Of a DNA stretch of 64,000 nt, positions 37,840-43,847 are shown piece by piece (position 1 is the first letter of the stretch; every line of letters begins with the position of its first letter). The notes beneath the pieces are model-generated. The model searched no databases and was not told where the DNA came from. It saw only the letters and a program-made list of their open reading frames with translations. The translations under genes and the position numbers were made by a program. This DNA is from Cytophagaceae bacterium (lineage in GTDB: Bacteria; Bacteroidota; Bacteroidia; Cytophagales; JAIYAX01), in contig JAIYAX010000023.1 in the NCBI GenBank assembly GCA_027488815.1, positions 48,222 to 112,221 of the forward strand, given 5' to 3'.

Positions 37840-38007
37840 ATGACAGTTGTAATCAATAAGTCAAACCTCAAGGATACCTCGAGTATTTTAAGTGAAAAAC
37901 TTAAAAAGTCTTCGAAAAAAGGAAATTTACTTAAACATTTTGGTAAATTAAAGAGAAATATTGATGGCTTAGAATACCAACTTTCGGTTAGGGATAATGA
38001 AGATTGA
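37840..38007 (+). CDS. VapB-type antitoxin of a broken toxin-antitoxin pair
   Basis: 55 codons, MTVVINKSNLKDTSSILSEK at the start, then a lysine-rich middle and a short acidic end (SVRDNED). Size, basic-then-acidic composition and the KHFGKLKRNIDGLEYQ core resemble small Bacteroidetes antitoxins that precede PIN-domain toxins. The reading frame overlaps the following toxin start by 11 bp, the usual coupling in vapBC. Because the toxin is destroyed, the antitoxin may be an unconstrained relic or an anti-addiction gene. Family naming is inference from size, composition and partner. Confidence 0.7.
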   Translation: MTVVINKSNLKDTSSILSEKLKKSSKKGNLLKHFGKLKRNIDGLEYQLSVRDNED

Positions 38008-38062
38008 TTTTATTGCTGATACTAACTTTCTGGTTCCCCCCCCCCTCAGTGTCACCCGGTAG
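37997..38062 (+). pseudogene. PIN-domain toxin (VapC-like) truncated after 13 codons by a repeat
   Basis: The first 13 codons read MKIDFIADTNFLV, the characteristic first strand of a PIN ribonuclease with the catalytic Asp (DTNFLV). Homology then stops abruptly at a run of ten C (38036-38045), which is the outer end of a repeat fragment, and the frame ends in TAG at 38060-38062 after eight repeat-derived codons. The rest of the toxin (about 110 residues) is not found downstream. The gene starts inside the antitoxin gene, as in intact vapBC. Confidence 0.8.
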
Positions 38063-38082
38063 GGGACGCTGAGGACTCCCTC
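38037..38082. repeat. Fragment of the TIR-flanked repeat (outer end) inside the PIN gene
   Basis: The stretch beginning CCCCTCAGTGTCACCCGG and ending GACGCTGAGG matches the left terminal inverted repeat of the full copies at 38195 and 39177. No matching interior follows, so it is a truncated copy. Confidence 0.75.
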
Positions 38083-38163
38083 TCCCTTCACCCCCTCATT
38101 ATCAAACGATTGTAGGCACTGAGAGTTCCTCTCCCTTCACAGATTTCCATTTGTTTTCCCCCA

Positions 38164-38189
38164 TTGGTTGGTGTTCCGCCACCAACCAA
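38164..38189. repeat. Perfect hairpin, 10-bp stem, 6-base loop
   Basis: TTGGTTGGTG and CACCAACCAA flank the loop TTCCGC. There is no T tract on the plus side. It sits just before the first full repeat copy and may be part of the mobile structure. Confidence 0.6.
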
Positions 38190-38194
38190 ATTTT

Positions 38195-38432
38195 CCACCC
38201 CTTCCCCATCACCCGATAGGGGATACTGAGGGGGCTCATTTGCTCTCTACCACCCAACCACCAATTACATCCCTTTTGTATCTTGCAACATGCGCTCGCT
38301 CTGTTCCACCCTCATCTCCAGCTACCCCCAGCGGCACTGGTACTAGGGCGACTACAGCGAGAAAACATTGAAAGGATTAAAATTAAACCACTCTTCCTCA
38401 GTGTCCTCCAAGGAGTGACACTGAGGGAGTGG
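38195..38432. repeat. Full copy 1 of a 238-bp repeat with imperfect terminal inverted repeats
   Basis: Begins TTTTCCACCCC and ends GAGGGAGTGGAAAA (counting flanking bases). The first ~37 bp and the reverse complement of the last ~37 bp (CCACTCCCTCAGTGTCAC...) agree at about three quarters of positions. The interior has a CTGGTACCAG-like core (here CTGGTACTAG) and is shared nearly base for base with copy 2 at 39177-39415. The right end forms its own hairpin (38396-38426). No open reading frame of note lies inside, as for a MITE. No target-site duplication is evident. Confidence 0.8.
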
Positions 38433-38465
38433 AAAAGCAATCTATCAATCAAAATTTCAATATAC

Positions 38466-38876
38466 ATGGAAATTAAAGTCGGACGATTTAAGTTTCTTGA
38501 TATTTTATATTATGGAATATATTCTATGATTTATAAGAATAAGTCATACAGAATAGGCCAAGATCACAATAGAATACTAATTTATTTTAGTCTTTATATT
38601 AGCTTTTTGGTGATTATATCCATGCTTTTTATATTACATTTCACTAACTATGCCAGTAAATATATTTCTATTCTAAAAATCATAATTGTGCCAATTTATA
38701 TTTTTTTTTATTTTACTGTGAATAAATATTTTGACGAAAATCATTATTTAGCAATCATTCAAAAGTTTGAAAATGAGATTGGAAGGAAAAAAGGGAGAGT
38801 CATTGGTATTGTAAGTTTTGTTGTTTTTTTGTTTATGGCCTTTGGTGTCCCTTTTATATTGAGCAAATTTAAGTAG
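38466..38876 (+). CDS. Orphan AT-rich membrane protein, unknown function
   Basis: 136 residues with three or four hydrophobic segments (about 14-22, 41-66, 73-92, 113-132) and a basic interior loop. Base composition is far more AT-rich than neighbours, suggesting acquisition. ATG 38466 is used; the frame is open further upstream only because it runs through the repeat. It lies 33 bp after the end of full repeat copy 1 and just before a repeat fragment. I do not recognise it. Confidence 0.6.
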   Translation: MEIKVGRFKFLDILYYGIYSMIYKNKSYRIGQDHNRILIYFSLYISFLVIISMLFILHFTNYASKYISILKIIIVPIYIFFYFTVNKYFDENHYLAIIQKFENEIGRKKGRVIGIVSFVVFLFMAFGVPFILSKFK

Positions 38877-38905
38877 AGCTTTTTGAAGCTTACATTTTCA
38901 ACTTC

Positions 38906-38941
38906 CCCCCTGCAGCACTGGTACCAGGGTGACTACAGCGA
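38906..38941. repeat. Fragment of the repeat interior
   Basis: CCCTGCAGCACTGGTACCAG and the following GGTGACTACAGCGA match the interior of the full copies (about 38322-38360). It adjoins the 3' end of the broken yoeB. Confidence 0.65.
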
Positions 38942-38979
38942 TCTCGACCCATTTATACAGTTTTGTCGACACCATGTGC

Positions 38980-39172
38980 TCAATAATGCCCCTTTGCATG
39001 GTGGATCACCACAACATCTTCCACCACCTCATAAATCAGGCGATGTTCACTGTTTATTCTACGAGACCAGAAGCCTGATAGCTTATGCTTTAACGGTTCA
39101 GGTTTTCCAGTTCCTGTAAAAGGATGTTCCGTTAATTCGGTAAATAAAACTGCTATTTTAAGCAAAATAGAC
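38980..39172 (-). pseudogene. yoeB: YoeB-type toxin lacking its N-terminus, cut at repeat copy 2
   Basis: The minus strand reads GTGKPEPLKHKLSGFWSRRI, then NSEHRLIYEVVEDVVVIHHA and a terminal HY, an excellent match to the C-terminal two thirds of the Txe/YoeB mRNA interferase, including the arginine and C-terminal histidine-tyrosine used in catalysis. Upstream of ILLKIAVLF the homology ends at about 39172, exactly where full repeat copy 2 begins; the frame continues into repeat sequence. The N-terminal ~25 residues and any YefM-type antitoxin are not visible nearby. A fusion product starting within the repeat is possible but unlikely to be a working toxin. Confidence 0.8.
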
Positions 39173-39176
39173 TTTT

Positions 39177-39415
39177 CCACCCCCCTCACCGTCACCCGAT
39201 AGGGGACACTAAGGAGGCTCATTTGCTCTCTACCACCCAACCACCAATTACATCCCTTTTGTATCTTGCACCATTCGCCTGCCCTGTTCCACCCTCATTT
39301 CCAGATACCCTCAGCGGCACTGGTACCAGGGTGACACAGCGAGAAATCTTTGAAAGGATTAAAATTAGACCACTCAATCCTCAGTGTCCTCCAAGGAGTG
39401 ACACTGAGGGAGTGG
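39177..39415. repeat. Full copy 2 of the TIR-flanked repeat (239 bp)
   Basis: Same orientation as copy 1. Starts CCACCCCCCTCACCGTCACC, ends ACACTGAGGGAGTGG; end hairpin 39379-39409. Shares long identical blocks with copy 1, including TTTGCTCTCTACCACCCAAC and GAAAGGATTAAAATTA. It interrupts yoeB on its left. Confidence 0.8.
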
Positions 39416-39485
39416 AATTTGAGGGCATTAAACAATCATTAGGAGGTAATACAGTAGTTTTGCAAGGCTTTAGAGGCTTTTAGGT

Positions 39486-40160
39486 ATGGAGCATGAATAT
39501 ACTATAGTTTCAGTTTCCAGAACACTTTACTTCATTAGGGTATTTGGCTCAATTTTTATTGGCACAATGCTACAGTGGCCTTTTTATATGCTTTTTTCAA
39601 TTATTCCTCATGAAATAGTTTTTGTTGTTGTTGGATTACTAACTGCATACATGCTTTCAATCGTTACTAAGAAGCTTTATAGAGGTTGTTTGATTATTCG
39701 GTTTAGTGAAGAATTTGTGGAAATTGAAAACTATATTCCTTTACTTAGAAAGAAAAGTCATTTGACTTTCAAATGGAGTGAGCTAAAGAAGTTTGGCTTT
39801 GTTGATACTCAATATTTTAGAATTCTTGTTGTTAAGGACGGAAATAAAAAGATCCATATTGCTATGGATTATGATGAAGCAGTATATAATTTTGAATGCG
39901 ATTTAAATAGAAAGTTGGATGAATTAAAGGAGTTAGGAATATTAGATATTGTTAAACTGCCTAGTATTTATGAAAGAAAGATTGGGCTTTTTATAGCCAT
40001 ATTACTTTTAGTATTAATGGTCGTTTGGCCTATTGTTATCTTTATTAATGATGCTCAATTTAACATTGGGTTGATGTTGGTGTTTTATTCGGGATCTTTG
40101 TTCTACATTTATGTTGTTTTCAAGAAACAGCAAAGTAAGATTCTCGCATATTTCTCTTAG
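39486..40160 (+). CDS. Orphan membrane protein with PH-like middle domain, unknown function
   Basis: 224 residues: two N-terminal membrane helices (about 17-40 and 44-62), a soluble middle of about 110 residues with beta-strand character (LIIRFSEEFVEIENY, HLTFKWSELKKFGFVDTQYF, IHIAMDYDEAVYNF) like small bacterial PH/YcxB-type domains, and two C-terminal helices (~167-188, ~195-212). AT-rich relative to flanks. It starts 70 bp after full repeat copy 2, just as the other orphan gene follows copy 1. No family assigned with certainty. Confidence 0.6.
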   Translation: MEHEYTIVSVSRTLYFIRVFGSIFIGTMLQWPFYMLFSIIPHEIVFVVVGLLTAYMLSIVTKKLYRGCLIIRFSEEFVEIENYIPLLRKKSHLTFKWSELKKFGFVDTQYFRILVVKDGNKKIHIAMDYDEAVYNFECDLNRKLDELKELGILDIVKLPSIYERKIGLFIAILLLVLMVVWPIVIFINDAQFNIGLMLVFYSGSLFYIYVVFKKQQSKILAYFS

Positions 40161-40176
40161 GCCACAGCCCCCAACT

Positions 40177-40239
40177 GGCTCAAGTCTGTGACTTGTGCCT
40201 CCTTGAATGCTAGACTCTCCCCTTCAGTGTCACCCAATA
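40177..40239. repeat. Hairpin repeat plus a fragment of the TIR
   Basis: GGCTCAAGTC TGT GACTTGTGCC (40177-40199) is a hairpin also found at 40826 and 40857. CCCTTCAGTGTCACCC at about 40219-40234 matches the outer TIR of the 238-bp repeat. Confidence 0.6.
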
Positions 40240-40305
40240 ACAGGTTCCGCCATCGCCTTTACCACACTACTATTTGTTTGATTTATCTGGCACTTAAATT
40301 TATGA

Positions 40306-40530
40306 TCAGTCAGTGTCCTGAAGATCAGTTTTGTCAACCCCCGCTTGCTTCAGAATGGCGTACAAAGTTCCTTTAGGGAGATCTTTTTTATGCATTGGTA
40401 CCACTGTTATTTTGCCTGATACTGGATTTTGATAGATGTGATGACTACCTTTTATCCGCTTTAACACAAATCCTTTACTTTCAAGGAGTTTACATAATTC
40501 TAAAGAGGTAAATGCAAGAAGATTACCCAA
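40306..40530 (-). CDS. hicA: HicA-type mRNA interferase toxin
   Basis: 74 residues of the HicA family (dsRBD-like ribonuclease). The hallmark GFVLKRIKGSHHIYQNP near residue 20 contains the catalytic histidine (SHH), followed by ITVVPMHKKDLPKGTLYAIL, all as in functional HicA. The start is TTG at 40530, one base after the hicB stop; no ATG fits. Order hicB then hicA on the message is the reverse of the E. coli pair but common. The 3' end runs into repeat-like sequence (CAGTGTCCT) yet homology is complete. Confidence 0.88.
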   Translation of the reverse strand: MGNLLAFTSLELCKLLESKGFVLKRIKGSHHIYQNPVSGKITVVPMHKKDLPKGTLYAILKQAGVDKTDLQDTD

Positions 40531-40531
40531 A

Positions 40532-40759
40532 TTAAGAGGCTAGAGTAAGTGAATACTCAAGAGTTTTGCTGTCATCAGGAACGGGCAATCCTTGTTCTTT
40601 AAGTACTTCTATATAGCCTTCAATTGCTTCTTTTGCCATTGCAAGGGCCTCGGAGATGTTTTCGCCATAAGTAATACATCCAGGCAGCGAAGGCACTGAT
40701 ACTGTAAACCCCCCTTCTGTTTCTTCCGATAACAGTACTCTATAGGTCATCATGTCCAT
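40532..40759 (-). CDS. hicB: HicB-type antitoxin
   Basis: About 75 residues. The partial RNase-H fold of HicB is clear: YRVLLSEETEGGFTVSVPSL, PGCITYGENISEALAMAKEA, IEGYIEVLKEQGLPVP. It neutralises the adjacent HicA. It lacks an obvious C-terminal DNA-binding domain, so autoregulation may be weak or depend on the short form. ATG 40759 is taken; ATG 40753 or 40750 (MTYRVLL) is equally plausible. It is the only complete toxin-antitoxin pair in this region. Confidence 0.88.
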   Translation of the reverse strand: MDMMTYRVLLSEETEGGFTVSVPSLPGCITYGENISEALAMAKEAIEGYIEVLKEQGLPVPDDSKTLEYSLTLAS

Positions 40760-40824
40760 CAAATTTCATAAACAATTTTTAAAAATAAAAATGGGCATCC
40801 TTATACCTCCTTTGTATCACCCTT

Positions 40825-40920
40825 GCTGGCGCAAGTCTTTGACTTGTGCCTCACTGCTGGCGCAAGTCTTTGACTTGTGCCTCCCCCTCCTCAGTGTCAC
40901 CCGGTAGGGGACTCTGTGGG
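40825..40920. repeat. Two tandem 31-bp hairpin units followed by a TIR fragment
   Basis: GCTGGCGCAAGTCTTTGACT and the following TGTGCCTC occur twice with a 31-bp period (40825-40855, 40856-40886). Each folds as GCGCAAGTC TTT GACTTGTGC. They run directly into CCTCAGTGTCACCCGGTAGG at about 40889-40908, the outer end of the 238-bp repeat. The rest of 40763-41047 holds no gene. Confidence 0.75.
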
Positions 40921-41047
40921 GTCTCAATTACTTACTTTCAGCATTAGCATATGAATGACATTGGAATTTAATCTCAAATTTGAATTAATACCCGCCTTTA
41001 CAAATCTGCTGTCTCGGATTATATCTTGCTTCACCTAAATTTGAGAA

Positions 41048-41380
41048 ATGGCAAAATCAAAATCCTGGAGCACCCGGGCCCTTGAAAACCTCCACGTGCC
41101 TCTTTGGCTAATTAAGGATACCTCATGGATGATGCAATGGAAACTGTTAGGAACTCTGATGGTAATACCCACTTTGACGGTTGCCTTTTGGATCGTTTGG
41201 AAAACCAGAAATCAGTCCATCATGTGGGTGAATGTGGCGGTTTGTTGCTGGATAGCGGCCAACTCTACCTGGATGCTGGGAGAGTTTTTCAAATGGAATT
41301 ACCTCCCTTTTTCTCTTGCCTTTTTTATTTCCGGTGCCTTGGCTATGTTTCGTTTCACGGCCAAACAATCACTTAATTGA
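41048..41380 (+). CDS. Conserved-looking small membrane protein, unknown function
   Basis: 110 residues with three membrane helices (about 29-50, 58-75, 85-103). The opening LENLHVPLWLIKDTSWMMQW and WIAANSTWMLGEFFKW have the look of a conserved Bacteroidetes family, but I know no function. Base composition is normal for the chromosome, unlike the orphan genes before it, so the accessory region ends here. It overlaps the convergent flavin reductase gene by 8 bp. Confidence 0.72.
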   Translation: MAKSKSWSTRALENLHVPLWLIKDTSWMMQWKLLGTLMVIPTLTVAFWIVWKTRNQSIMWVNVAVCCWIAANSTWMLGEFFKWNYLPFSLAFFISGALAMFRFTAKQSLN

Positions 41381-42002
41381 TCTCTTCAGGAGCCACACCG
41401 GGCTTTGCGTAACTCAGCCTTCCCAGTTTGGTTGTCTTATGGTAGCCATCAAGACCACTACAGGTGATTGTGCCTGCTTTTTCAATATCCAAATAGCCAT
41501 CAGAGGCTATCAAACCTTGTTCAAGAATGACTTCCTGCACCGATCCGATAAGCAAAATAGTGCCATTTATGCTTAGTTTTTGTTGTTCTTCCAGTTTGAG
41601 GCCAATCCTGATGATAGATTGCTCTACATAGGGAGCAGGGTTTAAAGAAGAATACCAGGGAGTTAATCCAACAGCCTCAAACTCCGACTGCTGATAACGT
41701 GCGCTGGTTTGATGGGCTTGTTTGTAAAATGACTCCAAAACATGATTGAAGGTGAACCAACCCATTTCATTGATGTTTTGAAGGCTATGTCTCTCGACAC
41801 TGTCAGGTCGTACCAACACCCCCATCAGTGCAGGCGATGCTCCTATGTGGAATACCTGACTGAAAACAGCCAGGTTGGTCACTCCGGCTCGGTTGATACT
41901 GCCTATAAGATTGAGACTTTTAAAGCCGCTCAGCCCGTTGATCAGATTTCTCCTGAACAAGGGCTCCATCCGATCAAAATCTTCTCGGAAAAGGTGTTCC
42001 AC
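41373..42002 (-). CDS. Flavin reductase family protein
   Basis: 209 residues of the flavin reductase-like (FMN-binding split barrel, flavoredoxin) family. The opening FRRNLINGLSGFKSLNLIGS near residue 16, the FSQVFHIGASPALMGVLVRP stretch near 47 and HRI-like C-terminal strand GTILLIGSVQEVIL near 145 are typical. These proteins bind FMN and transfer electrons or reduce flavins. The start is GTG at 42002, which restores the usual N-terminus; ATG 41969 would remove it. It lies 6 bp after the SDR gene at the end of the pterin cluster. Confidence 0.82.
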   Translation of the reverse strand: MEHLFREDFDRMEPLFRRNLINGLSGFKSLNLIGSINRAGVTNLAVFSQVFHIGASPALMGVLVRPDSVERHSLQNINEMGWFTFNHVLESFYKQAHQTSARYQQSEFEAVGLTPWYSSLNPAPYVEQSIIRIGLKLEEQQKLSINGTILLIGSVQEVILEQGLIASDGYLDIEKAGTITCSGLDGYHKTTKLGRLSYAKPGVAPEEIN

Positions 42003-42008
42003 GCTGGA

Positions 42009-42722
42009 TTATCTTAAACTGCCCAAACCACCATCTACCCCGATGACCTGCCCTGTGATCCATGATGCAGTTGAGTCGAGCAGGAAACAGGTAGCCGCAG
42101 AAAGGTCTTCAGCAGTACCAATTCTGCCCAAAGGATGTCTTTTGTCTGAAGCTTCTCTTTTTTCAGGCGAGCTCAGCAAAGCCCCGGCCAAAGGGGTATC
42201 TGTCAGCGAAGGCGCCAGCACATTAACCCTGATTTTTGAGGGAGACAGTTCCGCAGCCAAACTTCTTCCCAATCCTTCAACAGCCCCTTTGGAGGCTGCT
42301 ACAGAAGCATGGAAACCCATGCCGACGCCAACGGCCACAGTGCTAAACAAAACCACAGAGGCTCCGCCGGCTTGTTTCAAATTTTTAAGTGCTGCCTGTA
42401 TTGATCTTACTGCTCCCGATACGTTCACTGCAAAATCCTGCTCAAAATCTTGAACTGTTAACCTTGCAAAGGGCTTTAGGTTAATGGTTCCGGGGGAATA
42501 CACCAGCCCATGGAGTTGCTCAGGCAAATGCGCTTGCAATGAGCTGAGGTCTGTTGTGACATCTGCCACTTGGTGTTGCAAGTGAGGGGATTCTATCGGC
42601 AAAGACCTTCTGGACCACACCAGCACATTGGCACCTTCTTCAAGCAGTTGCTTGACAACAGCAAGTCCAATGCCTGAACTACCACCCACAACTAGGTAGT
42701 TTTTTCCGTTTTTATCAGCCAT
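42009..42722 (-). CDS. Short-chain dehydrogenase-like protein lacking the catalytic tyrosine
   Basis: 237-residue SDR. Cofactor motif VVGGSSGIGLAVV near residue 11 and the C-terminal ITGQVIGVDGGLG are intact. Where the family has YxxxK (often YAASK), this protein reads VAASK: codon GTA (Val) replaces the Tyr, and no Tyr lies nearby. The upstream Ser is kept (FSTVAVG). Normal SDR reduction is therefore doubtful. It overlaps folE by 8 bp, and sits in a PTPS-folE-SDR cluster like a tetrahydrobiopterin pathway, where the third enzyme (sepiapterin reductase) is an SDR. That role would need an alternative catalytic residue. Confidence 0.82.
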   Translation of the reverse strand: MADKNGKNYLVVGGSSGIGLAVVKQLLEEGANVLVWSRRSLPIESPHLQHQVADVTTDLSSLQAHLPEQLHGLVYSPGTINLKPFARLTVQDFEQDFAVNVSGAVRSIQAALKNLKQAGGASVVLFSTVAVGVGMGFHASVAASKGAVEGLGRSLAAELSPSKIRVNVLAPSLTDTPLAGALLSSPEKREASDKRHPLGRIGTAEDLSAATCFLLDSTASWITGQVIGVDGGLGSLR

Positions 42723-43416
42723 TCAGATTGCCGAGGTATTTCAAAAACTCATTCTTGCAGGCTTCAAGCTGAAACTTGCCCATGTATTGTGCAGTTACAG
42801 TTGAACTGTTGGTATCGTTCACCCCTCTGGAGCTTACACAGAGGTGTTTTGCGTCAATGACAACCGCTATGTCTTCGGTGTTAAGCACTTCTTTTAGTTC
42901 TTGAGCAATTTGAACAGTAAGTCTTTCCTGTACTTGTGGCCTTTTCGCATAATATTGTACGATGCGGTTGATCTTACTGAGGCCGATCACGTGGCCATTT
43001 GAAATGTAGGCTACATGTGCCCTGCCGATAATGGGTACAAAATGATGCTCGCAGTTGGAGTAAAACGTAATGTCTTTTTCAACGAGCATCTCGTTGTATT
43101 TGTACTTGTTCTCGAACAGTTTAATCTTCGGCTTATTGTCTGGATTAAGTCCGCTGAAAATTTCCTTTACAAACATTTTAGCCACCCGATGCGGGGTACC
43201 TTTCAGGCTGTCATCTGTAAGATCCAGACCTAGTATCTGCATAATCTCAGTGAAATGCTTTTCAATGAGCTCAATTTTTAACTCATCATCTTTTTCGAAT
43301 GCATCAGGTCTCAATGGAGTGTCATATGAGGTTCCGATGTGTTCATCGCCTATTTCGTCTATACTTAATTTGCCGTTAACGGGCGGGATAACGGACAAAG
43401 TTCCTTTCTGTCTCAT
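42715..43416 (-). CDS. folE: GTP cyclohydrolase I
   Basis: 233-residue type IA GTP cyclohydrolase that makes 7,8-dihydroneopterin triphosphate. Zinc and active-site residues are present: SNCEHHFVPIIGRAHVAYIS near residue 117 and KHLCVSSRGVNDTNS near 187. TPHRVAKMFVKEIFSGL lies near 77. The first ~50 residues are an extension beyond the core. ATG 43416 lies inside the 3' end of the upstream PTPS gene (41-bp overlap); no other Met precedes the core. Linked genes suggest dihydroneopterin triphosphate is passed to the PTPS-like enzyme. Confidence 0.95.
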   Translation of the reverse strand: MRQKGTLSVIPPVNGKLSIDEIGDEHIGTSYDTPLRPDAFEKDDELKIELIEKHFTEIMQILGLDLTDDSLKGTPHRVAKMFVKEIFSGLNPDNKPKIKLFENKYKYNEMLVEKDITFYSNCEHHFVPIIGRAHVAYISNGHVIGLSKINRIVQYYAKRPQVQERLTVQIAQELKEVLNTEDIAVVIDAKHLCVSSRGVNDTNSSTVTAQYMGKFQLEACKNEFLKYLGNLNG

Positions 43417-43786
43417 AAAGTGTAATGTGGAGTTCTTGCAGTGGATCGATGTGTTTTCTTAAAAGTTGATGAATAACTATAGCAATATTTTCAGCTGATG
43501 GGATCACCTCTTTGAACTCTTCGGTGTCCAAATTTAGGTTTTTATGATCGAATTTATCGGTTACATGTTCCCTAATCAGGTCACTTAACACCTTCATATC
43601 TATCACGTAGCCGGTTTCAGGGTTTACTTCACCTGTCACCTCTACAATCAGATCATAGTTGTGACCATGATAATTGTAGTTGTTACACTTGCCAAACACC
43701 TCCAGATTTTTTTCATCTGACCATGCCGGATTGTGCAAACGATGGGCTGCATTGAAGTGCTCTTTCCTAAAGACCGTTACTTTCAT
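43376..43786 (-). CDS. queD: 6-pyruvoyl-tetrahydropterin synthase / QueD family protein
   Basis: 136 residues. Zinc ligands: HFNAAHRLH near residue 9 and HGHNYDLIVEV near 41; catalytic Cys in KCNNYNYHGH near 34; DHKNLNLDTEEF near 80 and ETERNF near 127 match eukaryote-like PTPS, with PSAENIAIVI for the pterin pocket. QueD makes carboxytetrahydropterin for queuosine; true PTPS makes pyruvoyltetrahydropterin for biopterin. The layout with folE and an SDR, and no queC or queE nearby, favours PTPS but does not prove it. First gene of the minus-strand pterin unit. Confidence 0.88.
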   Translation of the reverse strand: MKVTVFRKEHFNAAHRLHNPAWSDEKNLEVFGKCNNYNYHGHNYDLIVEVTGEVNPETGYVIDMKVLSDLIREHVTDKFDHKNLNLDTEEFKEVIPSAENIAIVIHQLLRKHIDPLQELHITLYETERNFVRYPAR

Positions 43787-43847
43787 CTTAAATTAAAACA
43801 TTGGGCCTGTGCAAATGTTTTGAGTTTGTTTAAGAAATGTATTGTCA

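Noticed and set aside
38883..39119. Plus-strand frame of 78 codons
   Set aside because: It is antisense to the YoeB remnant, whose minus-strand translation has strong family similarity; the plus frame has none.
38195..39415. Reading the repeats as integron attC sites
   Set aside because: I found no convincing GTTRRRY/RYYYAAC core pair and no integrase in the window. The cassette-like layout is kept only as a hypothesis.
39223..39483. Plus-strand frame of 86 codons across repeat copy 2
   Set aside because: Lies almost entirely in the repeat; the matching frame of copy 1 is not conserved as a protein.
41036..41043. TAAATTTG as the promoter of the small membrane gene at 41048
   Set aside because: It fits the -7 consensus but ends 4 bases before the ATG, which would put the transcript start inside the gene; chance match or leaderless start cannot be separated.
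37609..41047. CRISPR array
   Set aside because: Repeats are long, few and irregularly spaced by genes; no short regular repeat-spacer pattern and no cas gene.
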